Origin: Mycolicibacterium brisbanense
Lineage (GTDB): Bacteria; Actinomycetota; Actinomycetes; Mycobacteriales; Mycobacteriaceae
Assembly (NCBI RefSeq): GCF_001570425.1
Contig: NZ_BCSX01000064.1
Span: 1 to 64,000 of the forward strand
Reading direction: 5' to 3'
DNA: 64,000 nt
A program made the translations under genes and the position numbers. Of this stretch, positions 7,897 through 17,002 are shown in pieces; position 1 is the first letter of the stretch, and the number at the start of each line of letters is the position of its first letter. The notes under the pieces are model-generated. The model ran no database searches. It had not been told where the DNA came from and worked only from the letters and a program-made list of their open reading frames with translations.

Positions 7897-9084
7897 ATGT
7901 CTGACCGTCCCGTCCAGCCGAAGGTTGGTGCTCCTCGCGTACGCGCTGTCCTGCTGCTGTGCTGGCGGGATACCGGGCATCCGCAGGGCGGCGGCAGCGA
8001 GGCTTACGTGCAGCGCATCGGCGCATATCTGGCCGCCCGCGGCGTCGACGTCACCTTGCGTACGGCCCGCTATCCGGGAGCGCCGCGCGACGAGATGGTC
8101 GACGGCGTGCGGATCAACCGCGCCGGCGGCCCCTACACGGTGTACATCTGGGCGGGTCTGGCGATGGTGCTGGCCCGTATCGGTCTCGGTCCGCTGCGGC
8201 GGGTCCGGCCCGATGTCGTCGTCGACACCCAGAACGGCCTGCCGTTCCTGGCCCGCCTGGCGTTCGGCCGCCGGGTGGCGGTGCTGGTGCACCACTGCCA
8301 CCGCGAGCTGTGGCCGGTCGCGGGGCCGGTGATGGGCCGGATCGGGTGGTTCGTCGAATCGCGGCTGTCGCCGCGGCTGCACCGCCGCAATCAGTACGTC
8401 ACGGTGTCGCTGCCCTCGGCGCGCGACCTCAACGAACTCGGTGTGGATTCCGGCCGAATTGCCGTGGTACGCAACGGTCTTGACGAGGCGCCTGCGCAGA
8501 GTCTGGAATTGCCGCGGTCGGCCACCCCGCGCGTGGTGGTGTTGTCGCGGCTGGTGCCGCACAAGCAGATCGAGGATGCGCTGGAGGCTGTCGCGACCCT
8601 GCGGGCCGATATCCCCGGCCTGCACCTGGACATCCTGGGTGGCGGCTGGTGGCAGCAGCGACTGGTCGAGCATGCCGAGTTGCTGGGCATCACCGACGCC
8701 GTGACATTCCACGGCCATGTCGACGACATGACCAAACACCGTGTGCTGCAACAGAGTTGGGTGCACGTATTGCCGTCCCGCAAGGAAGGCTGGGGGCTCG
8801 CGGTGACCGAAGCCGCCCAGCACGGCGTGCCGACCATCGGCTACCGCGCCTCGGGTGGGCTGACCGACTCGATCGTCGACGGAGTGACCGGATTGCTGGT
8901 CGAGGATCGGGACGGCCTGGTCGCCGGGCTCGGCCAACTGCTCGCCGACGGTGTCCTGCGAGTCCAGTTGGGCAGCAAGGCACAGGCCCGCAGCGACGAA
9001 TTCTCCTGGGCGCAGAGCGCCGACGCGATGCGCACGGTCCTGGAGTCGGTCCGCGACGGGCGCTACATCAGCGGCCTGGTGTAA
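7897..9084 (+). CDS. GT4-family glycosyltransferase
   Basis: A 395-residue GT-B glycosyltransferase. The N-terminal Rossmann half opens with VLLLCWRDTGHPQGGGSEAYV (glycine-rich acceptor/donor loop) and the C-terminal half has the GT4 signature PSRKEGWGLAVTEAAQHG, whose two Glu form the EX7E motif contacting the nucleotide sugar. No membrane helix, so it acts at the cytoplasmic face. It corresponds in position to M. tuberculosis Rv0225 and sits beside membrane proteins of the Rv0226c-Rv0228 group, a cluster linked to envelope lipids and glycans. Start ATG 7897 is 33 bp from the divergent methyltransferase start; a longer in-frame ORF from 7186 is antisense readthrough. Donor and acceptor unknown. 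Confidence 0.87.
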   Translation: MSDRPVQPKVGAPRVRAVLLLCWRDTGHPQGGGSEAYVQRIGAYLAARGVDVTLRTARYPGAPRDEMVDGVRINRAGGPYTVYIWAGLAMVLARIGLGPLRRVRPDVVVDTQNGLPFLARLAFGRRVAVLVHHCHRELWPVAGPVMGRIGWFVESRLSPRLHRRNQYVTVSLPSARDLNELGVDSGRIAVVRNGLDEAPAQSLELPRSATPRVVVLSRLVPHKQIEDALEAVATLRADIPGLHLDILGGGWWQQRLVEHAELLGITDAVTFHGHVDDMTKHRVLQQSWVHVLPSRKEGWGLAVTEAAQHGVPTIGYRASGGLTDSIVDGVTGLLVEDRDGLVAGLGQLLADGVLRVQLGSKAQARSDEFSWAQSADAMRTVLESVRDGRYISGLV

Positions 9085-9289
9085 CGGGTGGCACCCATCG
9101 AATGAATCACCACCTTGCCGATCGGGTGCGCGGCATCACTTGTGGGAATGCGCTGCTGATCACTCTTAGGGCAAAGATAAGCCCGATCGTGTTTAGTTGA
9201 GGCTCGCCCCCGCAATCGCGGCGGGCTGGAACCTCTTCCCGGCCGGTTGATGCTGTGTCATTGATACGGATTCTCGTGGTCCCCAACGA

Positions 9290-9631
9290 TCATCCGGCGG
9301 TCTCATGGCCGCTTTCCTGTCCCTGGTTGCGACGATGCTGTGCCGTCGCCAACCGGAGCAACTCGGAATAGCCCGCTTCAAAATCCTTGCGTGCGTTGGC
9401 GTCGAATCGGCTCGCGAGGTAATCGTTCAGGTCGTTAGTGATGATTGCAACGAGTTGATCCTGCGACGGATCACGTAGGTCCAGCATCAGGACGTTGTTG
9501 TCGCGCAATTCGACGATCTCGGCCTTCTGGTCACCGTCTGGCAGGCGATCCTCGAGCAAGTCGAACATGATCCGCGTCATCGACGAATTCCAGGACCAGT
9601 CGCCATCCACGAACCGCACAAAACCGCTCAC
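9290..9631 (-). CDS. Hypothetical protein (113 aa)
   Basis: A 113-residue acidic soluble protein that I do not recognise. The start is fixed by a textbook AGGAGG seven bases before a GTG at 9631; the frame is open further back but there loses normal codon use. The sequence alternates strand-like segments (GFVRFVDGDWSW, AEIVELRDNNVLMLDL) with a helical C-terminus rich in Ala and Arg, reminiscent of small immunity-type or accessory proteins but without a diagnostic motif. The neighbouring region is decayed (pseudogene at 9901-10126), so this may belong to a former mobile or toxin-antitoxin insertion between the glycosyltransferase and its membrane-protein neighbour. Bases 9085-9289 and 9632-9900 hold nothing I can identify. 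Confidence 0.6.
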   Translation of the reverse strand: MSGFVRFVDGDWSWNSSMTRIMFDLLEDRLPDGDQKAEIVELRDNNVLMLDLRDPSQDQLVAIITNDLNDYLASRFDANARKDFEAGYSELLRLATAQHRRNQGQESGHETAG

Positions 9632-9900
9632 TACTCGCCTCCTACTATGACAACGTTGGGATTCCGCAGGCCCGCCCAACTCAAGATTTGCGCGCGGACC
9701 GGCATGAGTTTCCTCCGGAGTTCGTCGGATGAGCTCGCCCAGGCGTATTTGGAGCCGGGGACATGCATCGCGACCGCTTGTCGGCCGCAGACCGTATCGT
9801 GAGCGGCTGGCTACCCTGTTAGCTCCTCGGACTGTGCCCTGGCATTGTGCTGATTTTGGATTGATGCTGCCTTGAGAGGGAGCTGAAGTGTTTTCGAGGT

Positions 9901-10126
9901 TCATCGCTCCCGCCTCAGAATCACGCCGCGCCAGTACTTGTCGATCTGGATCGAGTGCAGCTGCTTGTCCTGGGGCCAGCCTTGATCGGCTCCAGATGGA
10001 TTTCCGTGTGTGTCGCCTCTGCGAACTTGCCGAACATCTCACGGACCTTCATGGCGACGGGCTATCTAGGCGGGAGAACTCCAGCATGAAGTCCTTACCG
10101 ATGCCAAGTCTCGCCAATTTCGACAT
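9901..10126 (-). pseudogene. Decayed gene with two frameshifts (helicase N-terminal-like)
   Basis: Three consecutive minus-strand frames join into one protein-like text. ATG 10126 starts MSKLARLGIGKDFMLEFSRL, broken near 10050. A second frame then gives KVREMFGKFAEATHTEIHLE and breaks near 9980. The third gives DKQLHSIQIDKYWRGVIL and stops at 9901. The combination of an aromatic/acidic start, a HLEPI segment and a KYWRGV(I/V)L segment matches, from memory, the RelE-like N-terminal region of actinobacterial UvrD/REP-type helicases. The helicase domains are absent, so this is a truncated and frameshifted remnant. The family assignment is from recall, not a search. Confidence 0.6.
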
Positions 10127-10187
10127 TGCTAAGTCTATTCGCGCGCAATTAGTTAGCTGAGGGTCAATTTATCCAACTGCGAGGTCG

Positions 10188-11849
10188 TCATGACGTAATT
10201 CGTCGGCGTCGACGCGCACTGCGCACGGTCCGCGCCGCCAGCCCCACGCCCGTGACGATCAGCAACCCCAACCACACAAGGTGCGCGGCGATCAGCAGAC
10301 CACGATGCGTCGCTGCGGGCGACGAGCCGCCGATCCGCTGAACCACGATGTCGCCGTCGGTTTCGCGCACCACCCAGCCCACCCCCGCGTCGGCCAACTG
10401 CTGCGGCGACGCACCCGAGAGCAACATGTCCTGCACGGCACGGGCGCGCGCGCCTTCGCCGGGCACGATGCGCCCGCCGATCGATAGATCACCCGTGGTG
10501 AGAACCTCCGCGCGCAGCCAGCGGGGCAGCGGGTCGAGCACTGGGGCGGGCCCCGACCACGAGAACTGCCGCATCACATCCGGCGGCAGCACCGCCACCG
10601 GGCGCGGGTCGGCGTTGATCTGGGCGGCCGCGGCGGCCCAACCGGCCGGATAGTGCACGGCCCGCATCTGGCCGCCCACGCCCCACGCCAGATCGGGCAG
10701 CACGGCGATCAACGCCACGCAGCACACCGCGGCCGTCGCCGTCGCAGGCAGCAGTCGGCGCAGCGTCACCGGTGCGGCCGCGGCCGCCAGCGTGTAGCCG
10801 GGCATGGCCAGGGCCACCCACTTCTGCCCGTCGCGCAGCACGCCCAGGCCAGGAATGGTCCGCACCGCGCTCTCGACGAACGCCAGCCCGGGCCCGGTGG
10901 CCAGCAACGCCGGGCCGACGACCGCGACGGCCGCCAGGACCAGCAACGGCAGCGTCATGCGTCGGGCAGGTATGCGTAAGACGACCGGCAGCCCGGCCAC
11001 CACCACGCCGAGGAGTACGACGGTGGCCAGAACCGCGAACAGCGAGGCCCGGGAGGCCGGTGTGGCCGCACTGTTCCAGATGCCGCCGAGCCCGGCCAGG
11101 CTGCCGAGCGTGCCGAGCCCCGGTTCGGCCCGTGCCGCGAACGCGTGAATTCCGGCCGACGAGTCCGCCGCCGACGCGTCGACGGCATCGCCGACCAGCG
11201 CGGCCGTCAACCACGGCATCGCGGCCAGCATCGCGGCGGCCACGCTGAGTCCCGCAACCCGCAGGCGGGCCCACCCGTCTCCGGGCACTGCGACACACGT
11301 CAGCGCCACCAGCAGGGCCAGCAGCAGACCCGTCGGAGTCAGCCCCGCGACAGCGATCCAAAACGCCAGCGCCAGCGCTGCCCGTCCGCGGGTGCCAGTT
11401 GGTCCTCCTCGCGTGTGGGCACACGTGCGCAACCGCACCACCGCCGTCGCCACCCACGGCAGACAGCCGTAACCGACCAGCAGACTCCAGTGGCCCTGCA
11501 ACAACCGCTCGGCGACGTAGGGATTCCATACGGCCAGCGTGGCTGCGATGAACTGCCCGGGCAGGCCCGGGGACAGCACCTCGGCGGCCAGCCGCGCCGC
11601 GCCCCAGCCGGCCAGCCACAGGCCGCCCAGCAGCAGCACCTTGACCACCACGCCGCCATTGAGCACCGCCGAGGTCACCGCGATTAAGAAGTCCTGCGGG
11701 AGCGCGCGCGGGGCCGCCTCGGACAGGCCCAGCGCGGCGTCGGTCAGATACGAACGCGGTGTCGAGACCGCGTCGCGCAGCAGCAGGTAGCCGGGGCCCA
11801 GCACCGGCGCCGTCACCATCAGCGACAGCACCAGCGCATAGGCCGGCAC
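10188..11849 (-). CDS. Large polytopic membrane protein (Rv0226c-like)
   Basis: A 553-residue integral membrane protein. Many Ala/Leu/Val-rich helices alternate with short loops through about residue 370, then a roughly 130-residue extracytoplasmic portion and a final helix near residues 525-545 followed by a basic tail. The architecture resembles GT-C-type envelope glycosyltransferases, although no catalytic Asp motif can be pointed to with confidence. The start is a GTG 17 bp downstream of the DUF3068 stop, without a strong ribosome site; the in-frame upstream sequence has no ATG, GTG or TTG before it, so translation probably couples to the upstream gene. Position equals M. tuberculosis Rv0226c. 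Confidence 0.75.
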   Translation of the reverse strand: MPAYALVLSLMVTAPVLGPGYLLLRDAVSTPRSYLTDAALGLSEAAPRALPQDFLIAVTSAVLNGGVVVKVLLLGGLWLAGWGAARLAAEVLSPGLPGQFIAATLAVWNPYVAERLLQGHWSLLVGYGCLPWVATAVVRLRTCAHTRGGPTGTRGRAALALAFWIAVAGLTPTGLLLALLVALTCVAVPGDGWARLRVAGLSVAAAMLAAMPWLTAALVGDAVDASAADSSAGIHAFAARAEPGLGTLGSLAGLGGIWNSAATPASRASLFAVLATVVLLGVVVAGLPVVLRIPARRMTLPLLVLAAVAVVGPALLATGPGLAFVESAVRTIPGLGVLRDGQKWVALAMPGYTLAAAAAPVTLRRLLPATATAAVCCVALIAVLPDLAWGVGGQMRAVHYPAGWAAAAAQINADPRPVAVLPPDVMRQFSWSGPAPVLDPLPRWLRAEVLTTGDLSIGGRIVPGEGARARAVQDMLLSGASPQQLADAGVGWVVRETDGDIVVQRIGGSSPAATHRGLLIAAHLVWLGLLIVTGVGLAARTVRSARRRRRITS

Positions 11850-11866
11850 CCAGAACCGGGAGGAAA

Positions 11867-13063
11867 TCAGACTGGTCGGTCCGGTGGCAGGTCAGACGGG
11901 CGCTGTGCGGGCAGCTTCTCGGTCTTGGCTTCCGCTCCAGGTACTTGGATGCCCTGAGTGTCGAAGAAGCCGTGGTCGGCGGTGTCGAGGCCCGGGTCGA
12001 TCAGCGTCGATTCGGCGCGCAGTGCGAACCAGGCCAGCAGCCCGCCGCCGATCAGGGTGACCAGGCCCAGCGCGGTGAACGTGATGGGCAGAACACGCGA
12101 CCACAGCGACACCCGGTCGCGTTCGTCGCGGGCAGAAGCCACCTGCGATTCGATGGTGCTCTCGCTGGAGGTCACCTTGTAATCGACGTAGGTGACCTCG
12201 GGCTTCAGCGGATCGCGGGCGTAGTACTGGTAGCCGTGGTCGGTGGCCTTGACGATGGTGCCCGAGACCGGATCCACCCAGAACGTGCGCTGAGCCGCGT
12301 AGTAGCGGTTCATCGTGATTTCTTCGTCCGGCTCGCCCGGCACACCCCACACCGAGGCTCGCGCCTTGACGGTGCTGTCGACGTCGTCCTCGTAGAGCGA
12401 CGCGTACTTCACCGGCTCGACCAGCTTGCCGTCGGCGTCGTAGCCGACGTTCTGCGTGAACCGGTAGGTGGTTAGCCCGTTGACGTCTTCTTCACCGTCG
12501 TAGTTCGCGTCGAATGGCTTCTGCGCGATCGGGTCGAACATCTGGTAGGTCTTTTTTTCCGTGTCGAACGGGAACCGGTAGGTCAAACCCTCGTGCGGCA
12601 GCGCCACGCTGGTGGGCGGCTTCTGGTCTTCCATGCCGCGGGGTTTCTGCACCGAGCCGCCGGGGTTGTTGTCCGACGACACCGCCAGCGCCGTGCTGCG
12701 GTTCATGGTGACGGTGTCGACCATGGCCAACAACAGGCCGGTGTCCTGCTGGCGATCGGTCCGCCGCAGGGACGTGCCCACCTGCAGGGTCACCACCTCG
12801 GCGTTGGCCGGAGATTCCACGCTCATCTGCTGTTGCATCGCAACCGGCACGTTCCGGTCCACCGAGAACTTCTCGGCCGACAGCGACGCCGGGTCGAACG
12901 CGGTTCCGGTGCCCTCGCTGACCAGCGTGGTGTCCAGGTTGAGCGGGATCTTGGCGATCTTGCCCTTGGTGTAGGTCGTCAGCAGCAGGGCGGCGATCAA
13001 CAGGGCGGCACCCAGCCCCATCAATCCGCATGCTGCGATACGCAGCGCCACAGCGCGGTTCAA
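11867..13063 (-). CDS. DUF3068 envelope protein (Rv0227c-like)
   Basis: A 398-residue protein with an N-terminal membrane helix (about 7-30), a large predicted periplasmic beta-rich domain and a second helix (about 330-352) before a short charged cytoplasmic tail. Recurrent patterns such as TYRFPFDTEKKTYQMFDP and RTFWVDPVSGTIVKATDHGY are typical of the DUF3068 family, whose members in mycolate-containing bacteria sit next to envelope biosynthesis genes. The start is a TTG preceded by AAAGGAGG, a very strong ribosome site. It overlaps a probable bidirectional promoter with the divergent acyltransferase gene. Molecular role unknown; conserved synteny with Rv0226c and Rv0228 homologues argues for a common envelope function. 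Confidence 0.8.
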   Translation of the reverse strand: MNRAVALRIAACGLMGLGAALLIAALLLTTYTKGKIAKIPLNLDTTLVSEGTGTAFDPASLSAEKFSVDRNVPVAMQQQMSVESPANAEVVTLQVGTSLRRTDRQQDTGLLLAMVDTVTMNRSTALAVSSDNNPGGSVQKPRGMEDQKPPTSVALPHEGLTYRFPFDTEKKTYQMFDPIAQKPFDANYDGEEDVNGLTTYRFTQNVGYDADGKLVEPVKYASLYEDDVDSTVKARASVWGVPGEPDEEITMNRYYAAQRTFWVDPVSGTIVKATDHGYQYYARDPLKPEVTYVDYKVTSSESTIESQVASARDERDRVSLWSRVLPITFTALGLVTLIGGGLLAWFALRAESTLIDPGLDTADHGFFDTQGIQVPGAEAKTEKLPAQRPSDLPPDRPV

Positions 13064-13217
13064 ACCGGGCCTCCTTTGGTGTGGGCCAACTTGTCCTCAG
13101 GGCAAACCCGTTCGACCCTAACAGCACTATTTAAGGCCATTACTTACGACAAGGGCATCCTGTGGTGGCACTTCGGCCCGTTTGGTGTGTTTGCGTCCTC
13201 CCGGCACACTGGTCGTC

Positions 13218-14417
13218 GTGGTGACCCGGCATTCGGACCCGAACTCCGAGGTCGGCGGGACAAGGAGCTTCCTGCCGGCGGTGGAGGGCATGCGTGCCTG
13301 CGCCGCCATGGGCGTCGTGCTCACCCACGTCGCGTTCCAGACCGGCCACACCGGCGGTGGCTTCTTCGGGCGCATCTTCGGCAGGTTCGACCTGGCCGTG
13401 GCGGTGTTCTTCGCGCTGTCGGGCTTTCTGCTGTGGCGCGGTCACGCTGCCGCCGCCCGCGGATTGCGGCCGCGGCCGCCGACGGGGCATTACCTGCGCT
13501 CCCGCGTGGCGCGCATCATGCCGGGGTACGTGGTGGCGGTCGTGGTGATCCTGCTGTTGCTTCCGGAGGCGAAGGCCGACTTCACGGTGTGGCTGGCCAA
13601 CCTCACGCTCACGCAGATCTACGTTCCGCTGACCCTGACCGCCGGGCTGACCCAGATGTGGAGCCTGTCGGTCGAGGTCACCTTCTATCTGGCGCTGCCG
13701 TTCCTGGCGCTGCTGGCGCGCCAGCTTCCGGTGCGGGCCCGCATCGGGGTGATCACCGCGGTGGCCGTGCTCAGCCTGGCCTGGGTGTGGATCCCGTTCG
13801 ACGGCAGCACCGGGCAGAACCCGTGGAACTGGCCGCCCGCGTTCTTCTCGTGGTTCGCGGGCGGGATGGTGCTGGCCGAGCTGACGGTCACGCCGTTCGG
13901 CCGGGCGCACCGCCTGGGCCGCAACCCGCTGCTGATGGGGTTGGTCGCGCTGGTGGCGTTCGCGATCGGGGCATCGCCCATGGCCGGGATGGACGGGCTG
14001 CGCCCGGGGTCGGTCACGCAGGTCACGCTGAAGACGGCGATGGGTGCGGTGCTTGCCGCCGCACTGCTGGCGCCGCTGGTCCTCGACCGGCCCGACACCC
14101 CGCACCGCATCCTCGGCAGCCGGGTGATGGTGACCCTGGGCCGCTGGTCCTACGGTTTGTTCGTGTGGCACCTGGCCGCGCTGGCGATGGTGTTCCCGAT
14201 GATCGGGGAATTCCTGTTCAACGGTGGCATGCCTGCGGTCCTGGTGCTGACGCTGGTGTTCGGTTTCGCCATGGCTGCGGTCAGTTACGCCGTGGTGGAG
14301 TCACCGTGCCGAGAGGCGTTCCGGCGCTGGGAGTACCGCCATCAGCGTCCGGTCCCGCCGCTGGACAGCTCGATCACCGACGAACCCGAACCCGAGCCGC
14401 AGCCCGCGCTGCGCTGA
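13218..14417 (+). CDS. Membrane acyltransferase 3, TmaT/Rv0228-like
   Basis: A roughly 400-residue integral acyltransferase of the acyltransferase-3 (OatA/NodX) family. Visible motifs are an early VVLTHVAF helix with the conserved His, FFALSGFLLWRG, QMWSLSVEVTFYLALP and, near the C-terminus, GRWSYGLFVWH; about ten membrane helices are evident. In mycolic-acid bacteria the syntenic homologue has been described as TmaT, which acetylates trehalose monomycolate before MmpL-dependent export; assignment here is by recalled synteny, so activity is inferred. The start is ambiguous between adjacent GTG codons at 13218 and 13221. The long minus-strand ORF across it is shadow. Confidence 0.8.
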   Translation: MVTRHSDPNSEVGGTRSFLPAVEGMRACAAMGVVLTHVAFQTGHTGGGFFGRIFGRFDLAVAVFFALSGFLLWRGHAAAARGLRPRPPTGHYLRSRVARIMPGYVVAVVVILLLLPEAKADFTVWLANLTLTQIYVPLTLTAGLTQMWSLSVEVTFYLALPFLALLARQLPVRARIGVITAVAVLSLAWVWIPFDGSTGQNPWNWPPAFFSWFAGGMVLAELTVTPFGRAHRLGRNPLLMGLVALVAFAIGASPMAGMDGLRPGSVTQVTLKTAMGAVLAAALLAPLVLDRPDTPHRILGSRVMVTLGRWSYGLFVWHLAALAMVFPMIGEFLFNGGMPAVLVLTLVFGFAMAAVSYAVVESPCREAFRRWEYRHQRPVPPLDSSITDEPEPEPQPALR

Positions 14418-14438
14418 GATGTCGTCGGGCGGCCGTGC

Positions 14439-15164
14439 CTACTCGTTGACGAGGTAGGGGTTCGGCGTCGCGGCCCAGATTCGTTCTGCTGCGCGGCTGT
14501 CCTTGTCCTGCAACGCTTTCAAAAGCTTGTTGTGCAGGGTGAGCGCATGGTGGGAGATTCCGTCGGTGACATCCGGCTGCTCGCGCAGCTGGGTCCTGAC
14601 GGCACCGCGCAATTCGCTGTAGAGGTCGACCAGCAGCACGTTCTTGGTGGCCGTGGCGATCTGCATGTGGAATGCGTAGTCGGCTTCGACGAATGCTTCC
14701 GGGTCATCGTGCTGCGCTGCGATCTCGCATGCCTGCGCAGCCTCCCGCAGCTGTAGAAGGTCTTCCTCGGAGCGGTTCCGCGCGGCCAGGCCGGCGACCG
14801 ACATCTCGAACGCGCGCCGGACATCGAACAGCTCGGCAATGCTGGCGCGCCTGATCTTGTCCGTCAGCGTGTCGCCCGCACCAGGCGTCGCCGAGACGTA
14901 GGTGCCGTCGCCGACCTGCACGCGGAGTACACCGCTGTGGACGAGCGCACGCACGGCTTCGCGCACTGTCGACCGTCCCACCCCGAAGCGTTCCATCAGC
15001 ACCGGTTCCGGGGGCAGCCTGTCACCCACCTTCAACTCGCCGTTGGTGATTGCGGTCTGGAGCTCGCTGATGATCTGGTCGGCCAGGCGCAGCCGGCTCA
15101 CCCGGTTGACGGTGGGAAGGACCGAATCGGCCTTGCCGCCGCCTGATTTGGCGCGAGACACCAC
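14439..15164 (-). CDS. GntR-family regulator with FCD domain
   Basis: A 241-residue FadR-subfamily repressor. The winged helix-turn-helix spans about residues 20-85: LRLADQIISELQTAI, the recognition part LMERFGVGRSTVREAVRALV and the wing LRVQVGDGTYVS. The FCD ligand domain follows, with metal-binding-type residues in AFEMSVAGLAARN and EADYAFHMQIATAT. A GTG at 15164 sits seven bases after GGAGGG; an ATG at 15179 would place that Shine-Dalgarno inside the gene, so GTG is preferred. It is divergent from a TcuA-like flavoprotein and MHS transporter, whose promoters carry ATCAGA/TCTGAT dyads, so it probably represses this carboxylate-uptake cluster until its metabolite is present. Other ORFs extending to 16925 are antisense. 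Confidence 0.88.
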   Translation of the reverse strand: MVSRAKSGGGKADSVLPTVNRVSRLRLADQIISELQTAITNGELKVGDRLPPEPVLMERFGVGRSTVREAVRALVHSGVLRVQVGDGTYVSATPGAGDTLTDKIRRASIAELFDVRRAFEMSVAGLAARNRSEEDLLQLREAAQACEIAAQHDDPEAFVEADYAFHMQIATATKNVLLVDLYSELRGAVRTQLREQPDVTDGISHHALTLHNKLLKALQDKDSRAAERIWAATPNPYLVNE

Positions 15165-15285
15165 TGACGGACCCTCCATGGATTGGGGTGATGGTCTGAC
15201 GTTTCGTTGTGGACGATACAACACCGCCCGCCGCACCGCGGATCTGTAGGGCGGGGATTGACAACGGACCGTTGCCGCGTCAATG

Positions 15286-15307
15286 ATCAGACGTCTGCTG
15301 ATCTGAT
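15286..15307. promoter_or_regulatory. Candidate GntR operator before flavoprotein gene
   Basis: ATCAGA at 15286-15291 and TCTGAT at 15302-15307 form a spaced dyad, with a perfect CAGACGTCTG palindrome nested inside. The same half-sites recur at 17003-17019 before the transporter. It ends 19 bp before the flavoprotein start codon. Confidence 0.6.
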
Positions 15308-15326
15308 GGATATGGAGGTAGCGAGG

Positions 15327-16823
15327 ATGGCAAAGCGAGTCATCGTTGTCGGAGCGGGCAACGCAGCGTTGGTGGCGGCGTTGGCCGCGTCGGACGCCGG
15401 CGCGGATGTCACCGTGCTGGAGAAGGCGCCCCGGGACCAACGCGGGGGCAACACGCGGTACACGGCAGGCCTGGTGAGGTTTGCCTTTGAAGAATTGTCC
15501 ACCGTGGACGAGCTTTTGGGTAACGACGCGGCAACCAGTGGTGCGGTGACGGTCGAGCCCTACACGGCGGAGACGTTCACGAACGCGATCATGCAGACAT
15601 CGAGGGGCGAGGCCGATCCGGATCTCACCGAGTGGCTGGTCTCGGAAAGCCAGGATGTCCTGCGCTGGATGAAGGGCCACGGCATCGACTTCGAGTTCGC
15701 GCAGTATCTGACGACGGCCGAGGGCGGCAAGACCGTCTACCGCAACGGGTTGGTGCTGCAGTCCGCGGGCGGCGGTGAAGGCCTCACCGCGATGGAGTTC
15801 GCGGCCGTCGAGCGGGCGGGCTGCGAAATCCGTTACGGCACCGCGGCAATCGATCTGATCAGGGACGACATCGGTGGTGTGGTCGGGGTGCGGATCCGAA
15901 ACGATTCGGGATACACCGAAGACCTCTACGGCGAGGTGATCCTGGGTTGCGGTGGGTTCGAGGCCAACCCCGAGATGCGGACCAGGTATCTGGGCCCGGA
16001 GTGGAACCTCGTGAAAGTGCGTGGTGTTCCGTACAACACGGGCGAACTGCTCGACGCAGCCCTGCGCGTTGGTGCCGCCACATACGGGCACTGGGCCGAC
16101 TGCCACGCCGCGCCGATCGATGTGAACTCGCCCAAGCAGGGGACACTCGAAACGGGTGAACGGACGAACCGGACGAGCTTTCTGTTCGGCATCGCCGTCA
16201 ATGAACAGGCTGAGCGGTTCATCGACGAGGGACGGGACTGGGCGCCGCAGAACTACGTCGCGGTCGGCAAGGCAGTTCTCAAGCAGCCCAACGCCATTGG
16301 CTACCAGTTGTTCGACGACAAGGTCGCCGAACTTCTCGACCCGCGCTACGGCGACGCAACGGTGTACCAGGCCGACAGCCTGCCGGAGCTCGCCCGTCAG
16401 GCCGGGCTCGACCCGGAGAAGTTCGCGCGGACAGTCCGTGAGTACAACGCGGCCGTCGATGATCTCGTCGTCTTCGACAGCACGGTCAGGGACGGTAAGG
16501 CGACGCGCGGGATCGATCCGCCGAAGAGCAACTGGGCACAGCGAATTGATACGCCGCCGTTCCGGTTGTACCCGTTCACGGGCGGCATCACGTTCACGTT
16601 CGGTGGTCTGCGGATCGATCGTGGCGCGCGGGTCCTCGACGCGGGGACGGGGACGCCGATACCGGGCTTGTACGCCATCGGCGAGATGACCGGAGGGTTC
16701 TTCTACCACAGTTACCCTGCGGGTTCGGGCCTGGTCTGTGGCTCGGTCACCGGGCGGGCAGCGGGCGTTGCGGCAGCTGCCGCGGCGCTGCGTGGTGCGA
16801 CGCCCGCGGCGGCACTCTCCTAG
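15327..16823 (+). CDS. FAD-dependent oxidoreductase, TcuA/fumarate reductase-like
   Basis: A 498-residue flavoprotein of the FAD_binding_2 family. The N-terminal dinucleotide fold is VIVVGAGNAALVAALAASDAGADVT, with the acidic end of strand 2 at EKAP. A later RGGNTRYTAG segment, GCGGFEANPEMRTRYLG and the C-terminal IPGLYAIGEMTGGFFYHSYP and GSGLVCGSVTGRAAG complete FAD binding. This domain order fits tricarballylate dehydrogenase (TcuA) and 3-ketosteroid/fumarate-type dehydrogenases. Combined with the adjacent MHS carboxylate transporter, oxidation of an imported tricarboxylate or related acid is plausible but unproven. The start ATG 15327 follows GGAGGT by seven bases; upstream in-frame ORF text is non-coding. 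Divergent from the GntR gene. Confidence 0.82.
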   Translation: MAKRVIVVGAGNAALVAALAASDAGADVTVLEKAPRDQRGGNTRYTAGLVRFAFEELSTVDELLGNDAATSGAVTVEPYTAETFTNAIMQTSRGEADPDLTEWLVSESQDVLRWMKGHGIDFEFAQYLTTAEGGKTVYRNGLVLQSAGGGEGLTAMEFAAVERAGCEIRYGTAAIDLIRDDIGGVVGVRIRNDSGYTEDLYGEVILGCGGFEANPEMRTRYLGPEWNLVKVRGVPYNTGELLDAALRVGAATYGHWADCHAAPIDVNSPKQGTLETGERTNRTSFLFGIAVNEQAERFIDEGRDWAPQNYVAVGKAVLKQPNAIGYQLFDDKVAELLDPRYGDATVYQADSLPELARQAGLDPEKFARTVREYNAAVDDLVVFDSTVRDGKATRGIDPPKSNWAQRIDTPPFRLYPFTGGITFTFGGLRIDRGARVLDAGTGTPIPGLYAIGEMTGGFFYHSYPAGSGLVCGSVTGRAAGVAAAAAALRGATPAAALS

Positions 16824-16862
16824 CGGGGCTGCCCCACACCCCTCCTCCAGGGGCAGCGACAT

Positions 16863-16932
16863 CTCCACGCAGGGCGTCCGCGTGGAGGCGGAGCCTTGCC
16901 GTCGATTCGGTACTGGCGGCGGCAAGGCTCCG
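16863..16932 (+). terminator. Two tandem hairpins after flavoprotein gene
   Basis: CTCCACGC/GCGTGGAG (16863-16870 with 16880-16887) is followed by a 13-bp stem CGGAGCCTTGCCG/CGGCAAGGCTCCG (16889-16901 with 16920-16932). No T tract follows. The pair probably ends the flavoprotein transcript or protects its 3' end. Confidence 0.6.
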
Positions 16933-17002
16933 TGCTGTCTGCGAAAAGCTCATGAACACAACGGAATTCGTCGAAATCGAAAGCCTCGAACCGATTGACA
17001 GA

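Noticed and set aside
9888..10160. A 90-codon plus-strand ORF
   Set aside because: It is Ser/Arg/Ala-rich low-information text antisense to the pseudogene remnant, with no ribosome site.
12593..14449. A 618-codon plus-strand open frame
   Set aside because: It runs antisense to the DUF3068 gene and out of frame across the acyltransferase gene; no family character.
14439..16925. An 828-codon open frame on the minus strand
   Set aside because: Only the first-transcribed end lies outside the flavoprotein gene, and only the terminal 241 codons are regulator-like. The rest is antisense to the TcuA-like gene, as is usual in high-GC DNA.
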